NCBI GenBank assembly: GCA_025454315.1
Contig: JALOOP010000045.1
Coordinates: forward strand, 1 to 36,096
Length of the DNA: 36,096 nucleotides
Direction of reading: 5' to 3'
Source of the DNA: Oculatellaceae cyanobacterium Prado106
Lineage (GTDB): Bacteria; Cyanobacteriota; Cyanobacteriia; Elainellales; Elainellaceae
The notes beneath the pieces were generated by a model. The model did not search any database. It saw only the letters and a list, made by a program, of their open reading frames with translations, and was not told the origin of the DNA. This document shows positions 1 to 7,648 of this stretch, in pieces. A program made the position numbers and the translations under genes. The first letter of the stretch is position 1, and the number at the start of each line of letters is the position of its first letter.

Positions 1-1082
1 ATCAAAGATTTCAATTTAGACCGTGAAAGCATGGATGCCGATCATTGCAAATTCGTCAGTATCTCTTGATACATTCCGAATTTGGAATTGCTGCTGTGAA
101 CTGAGCCACTACTCATTGTGAACTGAGCCACTACTCATTGAAACGTATCATTGAAACGTATCATCGAAACTTAGAAAGACGATAGAATCAGGAACTCTAT
201 ATCCGCTGACACTGCATGACAGACGAGTAAAATACTAGACGAATTAAACCCTAGGAAATCAGGTCAATGCTCGATTCATTTTGGTATATCTGAATCAAAA
301 TGGTATCCATGAAAACCGAGGTCACCTGCTATTGTGGAGTTTTACCAGTCCTGCTCACCTAGCCTTATTTGTTTGTCTTTTTTGTCTGGCTTTTTGTCTG
401 ATTTTTTCTGACCTTCTTGCCTGATTTTGATTGTTTTTTCTCTACTGTTTGCGCTCCATTATCAGAACACAACCAATGTTTATCCTTTACAGAATTCACA
501 GATACGGAATTCACAGGTGCTAACCAGGGACTCAAGTTTGAATCTAATACAGAAATTCAAACAAAGAGCAATCCAAATTAAGGGAGAATTAAACAATCAA
601 AACGGACGGGTGAACCAAATGATTGACAACATGGCCAGTTCAAGAAAAATCAGTGTAAATAGAACACAGAATAAAACAACTGAGAGTAAGCTGCGGTGAC
701 AGATTGGGTGATTTTACTGGGAGGACAATCTGGAAATAATGCTTGATGGAGAAAAACACAAGATTATCAATGACTGTCAACGTATTTGACCCTATTCAAT
801 TTACCTAACAGTTGTCAACAGTAGCTTAACAAAACTTCTATTTGTAGCAAAAGATACATTGATCATCCTCACAGGTTCCTCACAAGCTTCGCCTAGTTTA
901 GAAGCATCAAGCTCTTGAGAACTGCAATCCTTGTATAACCCTTTTTAGGGTTGCAAAGTACAGCAACCCTCGATCGTTCCCAACATTAACTGGGCTATCG
1001 AAGCCTCTTCCAACGCATTGCCGCAGCGACAAACCGACGCTGACAGAGCAGTTGGCCTCATCTATATTGTCACAGAGGGCTG
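1..1082. other. Gene-poor, AT-rich leading region
   Basis: No convincing gene is seen here. A 90-codon open frame at 427-699 (+) opens with a non-ATG codon, has low-complexity Asn/Gln/Lys-rich composition and no recognisable motif, so I do not call it. Visible structure: two tandem repeats near 96-165, a T-rich pyrimidine tract around 365-440, a repeated ACGGAATTCACAG-like phrase near 490-520, and an inverted repeat at 947-970 (AGGGTTGC, 8-nt loop, GCAACCCT). The composition contrasts with the more GC-rich genes later in the window and suggests decayed sequence. Confidence 0.5.
96..165. repeat. Two adjacent short tandem repeats (22 bp x2, 13 bp x2)
   Basis: A 22-bp unit starting GTGAACTGAGCCACTACT is present twice head to tail (96-117 and 118-139). 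It is followed directly by a 13-bp unit GAAACGTATCATY present twice (140-152, 153-165). No reading frame uses them. Confidence 0.85.
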
Positions 1083-1334
1083 GGATTACCCTTTGCAGGT
1101 GAAATTGATGTTAAAACGGCAGCCGGGGTTCAAAAGGCTCGGTTGTTCAAGCGAGTCGGCTTAAGCGTTCTAGGTCGGCAAGGAGAATTTACTTGTGTTG
1201 AGCTGTCGGGAAGTGAGGAACCCTTGCTTGGGTTAATTCCCATGGAAGAATTGGGGTTACAGCCGGATGGGATTCATCAGCAGTTGGTGAGGATTCCCGA
1301 TCGCGGGAGTGATACTTATCATTTGGCTCTTTGA
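1083..1334 (+). pseudogene. 3' remnant of a clan AA (retropepsin-like) aspartic protease gene
   Basis: The open frame encodes a peptide beginning around GLPFAGEIDV and containing LLGLIPMEELGLQPD and a PDRGSDTYHLAL end. This is the pattern of the C-terminal half of small cyanobacterial clan AA aspartic proteases. The N-terminal half with the catalytic D-[ST]-G motif is not found in any frame upstream, and there is no good ATG or ribosome binding site; the first usable start in frame is a TTG at 1143. I read this as a truncated, non-catalytic remnant. Family assignment is by remembered pattern, so moderate confidence. Confidence 0.5.
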
Positions 1335-1344
1335 GATTGGAATT

Positions 1345-1710
1345 TTATGGCACGGTGTAAGGGAAATTCTTGTGGCGATCGAAATGCTGCATCACTTCTG
1401 CGCGAGTCATGCCGTTTTGGATTTCGTGAAAGAACAAGCGATAGGGTTGGGTTGGGGTTAAAGCGCCGAAATAGAACCAGGCGATCGCAACCCCAAAGCA
1501 GGCTAGAACAATGGCACAACTGGTTTGACTAGATTTTGTCGTCAACCCCAGAGCGACAATCAGAATGCCTCCCAGTAGGGCAATGATGGACGTGATGGGG
1601 AAAATTGAGAATACAAAGAGAGCCTCGAAAAATAGGAAGAGGCCAAACCAACTGAGGAGCGCGATCGCAGTCAAAAGAAGAGACACAAGATTGGGAACCG
1701 TCGATCGCAT
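1345..1710 (-). CDS. Small membrane protein with SmpA/OmlA-like C-terminal motif
   Basis: A 121-residue protein of unknown function. About residues 8-32, 33-58 and 62-84 are strongly hydrophobic and look like three membrane segments. A short soluble tail follows, containing IQNGMTRAEVMQHF. That tail resembles the 'GMTRAEV' turn-helix at the start of SmpA/OmlA (BamE-like) repeats, but the domain is too short to be complete, so this is only a resemblance. The ATG at 1710 is the first in frame. The gene ends ten bases past the protease remnant, tail to tail, and sits downstream of the truncated LuxR-type gene on the same strand. Confidence 0.55.
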   Translation of the reverse strand: MRSTVPNLVSLLLTAIALLSWFGLFLFFEALFVFSIFPITSIIALLGGILIVALGLTTKSSQTSCAIVLACFGVAIAWFYFGALTPTQPYRLFFHEIQNGMTRAEVMQHFDRHKNFPYTVP

Positions 1711-1745
1711 AACCGTAATTCAAGTTGGGAGTAACTCATTGAATC

Positions 1746-2423
1746 CTAATGGATGGTACCCAATCGTTCCAATGCTTTTGCCACAGCTTCGGTTTGGCTC
1801 TGAACTCTGAGTTTGCGGTAAATGTTTTCCAGGTGTTTACGAACCGTGCTGGGGTTAATCTTGAGCGCCTGTCCGATCGTCTGCGTATTCTGCCCCTGCA
1901 TGATGGCAACTAATACTTCTGATTCTCTTGGCGTTAAGCCCAATGTTGCTAACGCGGCTGCGATCGACTGCTCTTCGGCCAGGAGCAAGAGATATTGGTC
2001 GGTATATTGATCTTTTACGAGGCGAATGACGAGTTGGCGATCGCCCCCCTGCAACCGCAACGGCAAACAAACAGCCGAAAAGTCATCGTTCTTTAAACGA
2101 ACGAGTTGAGCATCAACCCAAGCTTGGATGGGTTCAGGTAGTTGACGAAAGCTACGAATGGAGGGCAAGTAATTCTGAAGCCACTGATGCGCTTGCATCG
2201 TAATCCATTGCATTCGACCCGTTTGATCTAGAAAAATAACGCCCGTTTGATCGAGGGATTCCTGAAGGTGGGTGATCTCTTGCTGTTGTTTTTGGCAGAA
2301 GACGGCGGTTTCGTAGGCTTGGGTGAGGTGAGGTTTGATCAGGTTAAGGAGGAGGCGATCGCGCTCACTGAACCCTTCCCAATGGCGATATAGGACATAG
2401 TAAGAGAACTCTCCCCGTAATTG
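1746..2423 (-). pseudogene. LuxR-type HTH regulator, N-terminal half lost at the IS66 junction
   Basis: The C-terminal part carries a clear LuxR/GerE helix-turn-helix: LTPRESEVLVAIMQGQ, then TVRKHLENIYRKL. Ahead of it lies a PAS-like segment (GVIFLDQTGRMQWIT) and a linker with FSERDRLLLNLIKPHL, typical of cyanobacterial GAF/PAS-LuxR one-component regulators. The frame stays open to about 2429, where the end of the IS66-family transposase gene (stop at 2425-2427) begins. The expected 150 or so N-terminal residues are not found beyond the insertion. An internal ATG at 2213 could still give a 155-residue HTH protein, but the sensory part is gone. The DNA target is unknown. Confidence 0.75.
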
Positions 2424-2424
2424 C

Positions 2425-3723
2425 TCAACTCAGAGCGAATAAGGATTCCAGGGGGTTTAAGGCAACAAGAATAGACTCGAAAGCAGATAACCCTTGTCGC
2501 TTGCCCGTATTGACAACTGAACGAACAGCAGCAAATAGATCTCTACCCCAATCCGAGCGAAATCCATTGGTCACTTTCCGGAATATCACACTCCAACGCA
2601 ATGCCTGTTCGCTGGCATTGTTCGTCGCTGGGATACTCGCGTCGTCCAAAAACAAAAATAGATTGTCCTGCAATTCTCGATATCGATTTTGCAGTCGTAT
2701 CCCATCTTCTTGAGTTGGGGTCAGCGCTAAAACGGCTCGGAGGTCTCGGTATAACCGACAGCGATATTGATAGCGCGTGGACTCTGCAAGCGTTGACCAG
2801 CGAGTTCGCAACACAAAAGAGCGGAGCAAAATCGTCTTCATCCGTTGCGAGAAAATCTCGTCTCCTGCATCCATGCCATACTGACAATCTCGCAGTTGGT
2901 GAGCCAGACACACTTGCCAGGATGTGGCAGGATGGGTCTTTTGGGCACTGAACAAGTCCGAAACCCAGACCTCCGGGCGATGCTCTGCCATCACCGTCTC
3001 AATCACCTCTGCCCCGCGTGAGGGGCGAATGATGTGAAAACAGACGCTCTCATTCTGGAAGACCCATTCCCATTGATTCTTGCCATTGACCCGCGCACTC
3101 GTCTCATCGCTGCATACCAGCCTGGAACCTCGCAACGCTGCTAAGATCTCATCGACCTCTGTTGCCAGTTGGCCTTTGACTCGCGTCAATAGGTTGGCAA
3201 TTGCGCCTTCGGAAATCTCTAAGCCAAACACTTCTGCCAGCAGTTGTTGCAGCCGACGGTAGCTAATGGCATGGCTATATCGCAGGGTGGTCACTAATGC
3301 TGCGATCCGATCTCCAAACGGACTGCCTTGCTCCATATCCACAGGAACAAGTGCAATCTGTGGCTCTCCACATCCAGGACAGCGACAGCCGTAGCGCTCC
3401 ACTCTCGTCACAATCGGTCGAATTGGAGGAAGATCAATTTTGTCATACCGTTGCAGCAGATTTTGCAGTGATTCGGAAATCTCAATGCCACAACTTTGAC
3501 AGCTTTTTACAGTTGCTTTGAGGGTCTGGTCTGGATTCTCGCTTAGGGGGCGACCGCCTCCTTCTCGCCCCAGGCTTGCTTCCCGTTTGCCTTGAAGTTC
3601 CTTCTCCTCCTGCTGCACCTCACTTTTGAAGCCTGTAGCGGGAGGCAAACTCGAATTCTTTGAAGTCTTTTTAGGCTTCTTCTGACGTAGTTTTTGCAAT
3701 TCTTCCCACAGCGCCTCAATCAA
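2425..3723 (-). CDS. IS66-family transposase (TnpC-like)
   Basis: A 432-residue transposase. It has a Lys-rich N-terminus with the KNSSLPP phrase of IS66 TnpC, a Cys cluster consistent with a zinc site (C75, C78, C113, C115, C118), and a DDE core: D206 in CSDETSARV, D256 in VSDLFSAQ and E372 in NNASEQALR, followed by the family's GK-x-QGLSAFESI tail. No TnpA or TnpB partner is nearby, as in single-gene IS66 relatives. The start is uncertain: the frame is open upstream to about 3803 without an ATG, and TTG at 3723 is the first usable start. I could not resolve terminal inverted repeats or a target duplication. The insertion truncates the LuxR-type gene downstream. Confidence 0.85.
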   Translation of the reverse strand: MIEALWEELQKLRQKKPKKTSKNSSLPPATGFKSEVQQEEKELQGKREASLGREGGGRPLSENPDQTLKATVKSCQSCGIEISESLQNLLQRYDKIDLPPIRPIVTRVERYGCRCPGCGEPQIALVPVDMEQGSPFGDRIAALVTTLRYSHAISYRRLQQLLAEVFGLEISEGAIANLLTRVKGQLATEVDEILAALRGSRLVCSDETSARVNGKNQWEWVFQNESVCFHIIRPSRGAEVIETVMAEHRPEVWVSDLFSAQKTHPATSWQVCLAHQLRDCQYGMDAGDEIFSQRMKTILLRSFVLRTRWSTLAESTRYQYRCRLYRDLRAVLALTPTQEDGIRLQNRYRELQDNLFLFLDDASIPATNNASEQALRWSVIFRKVTNGFRSDWGRDLFAAVRSVVNTGKRQGLSAFESILVALNPLESLFALS

Positions 3724-3941
3724 GGCATCTTTTGCCTCGTAGGACTTAACTGTGTGATACGTTCCTTCTCTGGGAGGTTGGTTGTAAAGTAGCGCAACCT
3801 AACATTGCAGATATAAGTCTCCTTTCAATGTCAAGATTTACCCAATCTAATTCAATCTCTCCAAAATGATTAGAAGCAAATTCATCTATTCTGAATCCGA
3901 TCGCCAACTTCTCACGATTGAGATTCAAAGGGAGTCCCTCA

Positions 3942-4136
3942 ATGCCTGACAATCCCGGCTATGCCGTTGATCCAACCTCTCTTCAAGGCTGTCGCATTCG
4001 CCTTACCTTCCACTATCAAGAACTCCAACGCGAAACCGATCCCATTGTCCGCGCCAACATTGCCCAATATCTTGCAGAAGCCGCAACCGAACTCGCCCAA
4101 CTCGAAGCCGAAGCTGCACGTTCTAGCGCTGCTTAG
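3942..4136 (+). CDS. Small conserved-looking soluble protein, function unknown
   Basis: A 64-residue protein starting MPDNPGYAVDP. An apparently helical middle (TFHYQELQRETDPIVRANIAQYLAEAATELAQLEAEAA) is rich in Ala, Glu and Gln and could form a coiled coil or helical hairpin. There is no signal peptide or membrane segment. An in-frame extension to 3918 adds eight residues but lacks a better ribosome site; GGGAG lies about 10 bases upstream of the chosen ATG. The gene ends 35 bases before a strong hairpin terminator. An opposite-strand frame (3746-3952) overlaps its start and is judged spurious. I do not recognise a family. Confidence 0.5.
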   Translation: MPDNPGYAVDPTSLQGCRIRLTFHYQELQRETDPIVRANIAQYLAEAATELAQLEAEAARSSAA

Positions 4137-4171
4137 TTAAATGAGTAAGGGAGAGCGATCGCTCAAAAAAA

Positions 4172-4212
4172 TAGAGGAGGGTTGCATGTTGAGCAACCCT
4201 CCTCTACTTTTT
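4172..4212. terminator. Bidirectional intrinsic terminator
   Basis: A perfect 14-bp stem (TAGAGGAGGGTTGC paired with GCAACCCTCCTCTA) with a 7-nt loop. It is followed by a T-run on the plus strand and preceded by an A-run (a T-run on the minus strand). It sits between the convergent genes 3942-4136 (+) and 4229-5512 (-), so it can end both transcripts. Confidence 0.9.
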
Positions 4213-4228
4213 TATTAGCTAAAAGGAA

Positions 4229-5512
4229 CTAAGCGCTGATTGTAGTCGGCTTATACATCGCATCGCGAACCGCACTCATCCCAGCCACCAACCGATCCAT
4301 TTCTTCGTAGGTGTGGATCGCATTGGACGTGACCCGAAGTCGAGGCTTAGCAATGAACCAGATAGGGGACACCCATAGCCCATGCTCAGTCATCAACTGA
4401 CGGGCAAACACCTTGGGATTCAGGTCAGGGGGCAGCAGCACAGGCAGCACATTGGTTTCGCCAATGACTTCAAACTCATGCTCAATCAGGCGCGATCGCA
4501 GATACTTGGTATTGTCCTGCAGACGCTGCACCATCTCAGGATGCTGACGCACTTGGCGGATGCTTTCCAGGGCGGCGGCAGTCGTGGGGGCAGGCAGCGA
4601 AATGGTGCCAATGGAAGTCGGCGACACATTCAGCAAAGGCTTCAGCTCAGACACATGGGAGCTAATCGCTGCCCCTGCAGAAGCCGCAAACTTGGAGAAG
4701 GTGGTCATAATCAGCGGGATAACACCGCGCTCGATCGCATGTTGGGGCAGAATCCCGAAATGCTCATAGATGCCGCGACCTGTGGCACCAAGGGCACCGC
4801 TGGCATGGGCTTCGTCCATCACCAGGGTGCTGCCTTCGTAGTGGCTCATGATGTCGATCATGTCGGGCAGGGGAGCCACATCGCCATCCATAGAGAAGAC
4901 CGCATCAGAAACGACCAGGATGCGATCGTCGGGACGGGCATAGCGCTGGAGCTTGCGGGCAAAGTCTTCCATATCACAGTGGCGGTAAGCCCGGACTCGG
5001 ACGCGGGGGCTATGGCCAAACAGCTTGCCGGAGCGCGTACCTGCATTGGCGACTGCTGAGACGATACAGCCGTGGTTCAGCACATCCGTGAGGATTAGGG
5101 TTTCGCGAGTGTGCTGGAAGTTGGGCACCGGAATCGCCAGGTGACAGAAGGCATCCATCAGCGCCTGCATGGCCATCCAGGCATTGAGAAAAAGCTGGGT
5201 ATGCGGCAAATGCTTAAAGGCGGAAATTTCCTCCTCAAGCTGGCGGTGGAGGTCGATTCGACCACTCAAGACCGAGCAAGAGCTATTGGAAGTGCCGTAT
5301 TGCCAAATCGCATCAATGGCGGCCTGTTGCACCGCCTGATTCTGCACCAAACCCAAGACATCATTGGTACAAAATGTCAGCACGGTACGGCGTTTGCCGG
5401 TGGCCGATTCTTCTAAATCGACCAGGTTGCCTTGTTTGCCGTGGCAAATGTACTCGTCGGGGTCAAGCCCACTCTCGTACCAGCGCTGAACATATTCCTT
5501 TACAACTTGCAC
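4229..5512 (-). CDS. Alpha-oxoamine synthase family PLP enzyme (BioF/KBL/SPT-like)
   Basis: A 427-residue fold-type I PLP enzyme that would condense an amino acid with an acyl thioester, releasing CO2. Family marks: NDVLGL (50-55), matching NDYLGL of BioF; the glycine/serine turn before VLSGRIDLHRQLEEE (81-95); H147, the ring-stacking His in LNHG; VFSMDGDVAPL (205-215); DEAH (233-236); and the Schiff-base K274 in TTFSKFAASAG. It differs from canonical BioF in replacing the usual G-H pair and 'GTxSK/GTFGK' context, so 8-amino-7-oxononanoate synthase is possible but not assured. No biotin genes are nearby. Its neighbour on the same strand is a Rieske oxygenase, with an MFS transporter divergent from that, which favours a dedicated small-molecule pathway. 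The amino acid and acyl substrates cannot be read from the sequence. Confidence 0.85.
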   Translation of the reverse strand: MQVVKEYVQRWYESGLDPDEYICHGKQGNLVDLEESATGKRRTVLTFCTNDVLGLVQNQAVQQAAIDAIWQYGTSNSSCSVLSGRIDLHRQLEEEISAFKHLPHTQLFLNAWMAMQALMDAFCHLAIPVPNFQHTRETLILTDVLNHGCIVSAVANAGTRSGKLFGHSPRVRVRAYRHCDMEDFARKLQRYARPDDRILVVSDAVFSMDGDVAPLPDMIDIMSHYEGSTLVMDEAHASGALGATGRGIYEHFGILPQHAIERGVIPLIMTTFSKFAASAGAAISSHVSELKPLLNVSPTSIGTISLPAPTTAAALESIRQVRQHPEMVQRLQDNTKYLRSRLIEHEFEVIGETNVLPVLLPPDLNPKVFARQLMTEHGLWVSPIWFIAKPRLRVTSNAIHTYEEMDRLVAGMSAVRDAMYKPTTISA

Positions 5513-5874
5513 AGTAAACTCCCCTCACCTTGTTTTGGTCGCTTTTCGTCTCGGGGGGATCGTATGGTGCGATCGCCGAGAAGTGAATTGGGCTTTCGCC
5601 CGAAGTTTTAGTCCAACGCTACCTGACAGAGAAACTGACCCTTGAGACTGCGATTCATGAGACGGGGCAATCCACGGGGATGGTGACCCCACGGAGATTG
5701 TGACCTCATGCGACATTGAACCCGATTTTGAGCGACCTCTGTCAAAAAATTGGCATAGACACCAATCATATCTATCACCAGTTCAAAAACCTAGACTAGG
5801 ATGCTGGTACAGTTGCGTCACAGTCACATTCCCCGAATCGAATTTTCTGGAGTCTGCTCTCCGGGCAGGGGCCA
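5513..5874. other. Intergenic spacer between Rieske oxygenase and alpha-oxoamine synthase genes
   Basis: A 362-bp spacer between two same-strand genes, with no convincing gene; a 63-codon minus frame at 5525-5716 has no motif and biased composition. The length argues for a separate promoter for the synthase gene rather than tight operon coupling. Confidence 0.5.
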
Positions 5875-7104
5875 TTAAGCCTCGGCTCGATGGGCAGTAG
5901 ACAGTTCTTCGTCCCGAGGGTGATGATCACCATGACTCAAAGATGGACTGGATTGTTGCACAGGACTGGTCTGAATTGAACCGGTCTGAATTGAACCAGT
6001 CTGAATTAAACCGGTCTGAATTGAACCGGTCTGAATTGAACCAGTCTGAACTGAAGTAGATTGTTGCACAAATTGATCATATTGCCGGGTGATCAGTCTC
6101 TGCAAAGCAATAATCGCGGGGTTCACCTCCACATAACGACGGCTAGGATTCTGCCGATAGTTGCGCTGTTCGCTCTCCATCATGCCGACATCCTGCTCCA
6201 AAAAGCGCATAAACAGCAAATTCCGAATCAGGGGCATAACCATCGGTTTGGCAAAGTCCAGCAGCCACTTGGGCAACTGCACCTGCAAAAACAACAGGGA
6301 AAAAGAGCGAGTTTCATTTGGCCCCACCGGGAGCCGCATCAAATAGAGCGATGATACCCCTTCCAGAGTGCTGTGATAGTGGGGATAGGAATAATCGATC
6401 GACACGACCCTCGTGGTCACACCGTCCTTTTGAGTAGACAGCCCCAGAAACTTGGATAGACCCCCTTTGTAGCGGACGCGGTACTCGGCCTTGACCGAGT
6501 CATCCGTTTCCTTGAGGCTGAGCAGTGCCGGGTCAAACCAACCCTGGAGGTTCTTATGAAGATACCCATGAAACACGTCCATGGTGTTTTCGTTGCAAAT
6601 CGAAAAGTGAGCCTTGAAGCGTCCCGTAATCGGCATAATCATCCAATTAGGGTCGTCATATTCTGGCACTTCGGGCAGTTGTTGCAGAGAGGCAAGCTGG
6701 GGGTCACCGGGAAAGAGCCAGACAATGCCGTATTTTTCTTGAGTGGGATAGCTGCGCGCCTGGGCACGGGGCAACTTTTGGTCAGCCGGAAAGTAGGGGA
6801 TGCCGACGCACTGACCTTCGCCGTTGAACTCCCAGCCATGATACGGGCAGACCAGACAGTTGCCCACCACTTCGCCCTTGTGTAGCTCAATACCTTTGTG
6901 GGGGCAGGCATCCTCCAGGGCAAAGACCTCTCCTGCTGAGTTGCGGTAGAGGGCGATCGCCTCTTGCCACACCGTAATCGGCATGACCTGTCCGGCCTTG
7001 AGTTGGTCGGCCCAGGCCACAGGATACCAGTGGTTGGGGTTAATTCCTACTTCACGCACCTGATTTTGAACCGTCTGACCTTTCAGAGTTGTTGCCAGTT
7101 CCAT
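5875..7104 (-). CDS. Rieske non-haem iron oxygenase (PaO/Tic55-like) with pentapeptide-repeat tail
   Basis: A 409-residue oxygenase terminal component. The Rieske [2Fe-2S] ligands are C67-P-H69 and C86-P-Y-H89. The mononuclear iron site is N-E-N-T-M-D176-V-F-H179-G-Y-L-H183, with D305 (FLEQDVGMMESEQ) a likely third ligand. The layout matches the pheophorbide a oxygenase/Tic55-type group common in cyanobacteria, which hydroxylate or cleave cyclic or aromatic substrates using electrons from ferredoxin. The catalytic part ends near residue 345. Residues 352-380 are six copies of a QTG-containing pentapeptide (consensus IQTGS) and the end is charged and His-rich, both unusual for the family. No membrane segment is obvious in the C-terminus. 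The divergent MFS gene and the nearby synthase suggest a shared pathway; the substrate is unknown. Confidence 0.87.
   Translation of the reverse strand: MELATTLKGQTVQNQVREVGINPNHWYPVAWADQLKAGQVMPITVWQEAIALYRNSAGEVFALEDACPHKGIELHKGEVVGNCLVCPYHGWEFNGEGQCVGIPYFPADQKLPRAQARSYPTQEKYGIVWLFPGDPQLASLQQLPEVPEYDDPNWMIMPITGRFKAHFSICNENTMDVFHGYLHKNLQGWFDPALLSLKETDDSVKAEYRVRYKGGLSKFLGLSTQKDGVTTRVVSIDYSYPHYHSTLEGVSSLYLMRLPVGPNETRSFSLLFLQVQLPKWLLDFAKPMVMPLIRNLLFMRFLEQDVGMMESEQRNYRQNPSRRYVEVNPAIIALQRLITRQYDQFVQQSTSVQTGSIQTGSIQTGLIQTGSIQTGSIQTSPVQQSSPSLSHGDHHPRDEELSTAHRAEA
5968..6057. repeat. 15-bp tandem repeat x6 inside the Rieske gene
   Basis: Six contiguous 15-bp units with consensus RGTCTGAATTGAACC (5968-5982, 5983-5997, 5998-6012, 6013-6027, 6028-6042, 6043-6057). 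Being a multiple of three, they encode the repeated IQTGS pentapeptides on the minus strand. Substitutions are few, so expansion looks recent. The core TCTGAAT and the terminal ACC recur in the repeat at 14930-15043. Confidence 0.92.
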
Positions 7105-7648
7105 GACGCTTTTACCTGTGATGATTCATGAAGGGATGCATTGTACGACCCGATACCCAAGACCGAACATCGCTGAAACCGATTCAGACCAGGGGTAAAA
7201 TCCGAAACCAGCAAATGATGAATCAAGCCGAGCAGATCTCAGTAGTAGGTCATCAAATCCTGGATCAAACTATCCCGCAAGCTGCCATGTGCAACTTTCT
7301 TTCCTGGCACTGAGAAGAAATATCCAAGGGATAACAGCCACCCATACTCAAAGATGCAGTCTGAAACAGCCCCTGTTAAGGAAGCCAATCCCTAGGGTTC
7401 ACTTGAAGAAGTGCCCTATGGTGAATTCCAAGCAGGGCGCTGATCGGTTTTCATGGAAATAGTCGGGTTGATGGGCGATCGCAGTCGGTCTTTCTCATTC
7501 TGTCGCATGACCTGCTGCCCATCCTGAGAAGACGATGAGGAAAAACGCGAATGAAGCTGCTTTCCCTCTGGTCATTCGTCCCACTTCTCTGTCTCACTTG
7601 TAATCCTCTGATAGGCTGATTTCTTTCCATCCGCCTCTTTCAAAAAGA
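7105..7648. other. Divergent promoter region between Rieske and MFS genes
   Basis: A 544-bp region separating the minus-strand Rieske gene from the plus-strand MFS gene, so it should hold both promoters. No gene is supported. An imperfect inverted repeat is visible at about 7396-7419 (AGGGTTCACTT / AAGTGCCCT). No specific operator can be assigned by eye. Confidence 0.45.

Noticed and set aside
96-165. Possible CRISPR array
   Set aside because: Only two copies of each unit, directly adjacent without spacers, and no cas genes in the window.
3746-3952. 68-codon minus-strand frame next to the IS66 gene as the missing LuxR N-terminus
   Set aside because: Its sequence shows no GAF or PAS-like pattern, and it overlaps the start of the plus-strand gene at 3942.
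4382-5059. 225-codon plus-strand frame opposite the alpha-oxoamine synthase
   Set aside because: The minus-strand protein has all family motifs; this frame has none and is an antisense artefact of high-GC codon use.
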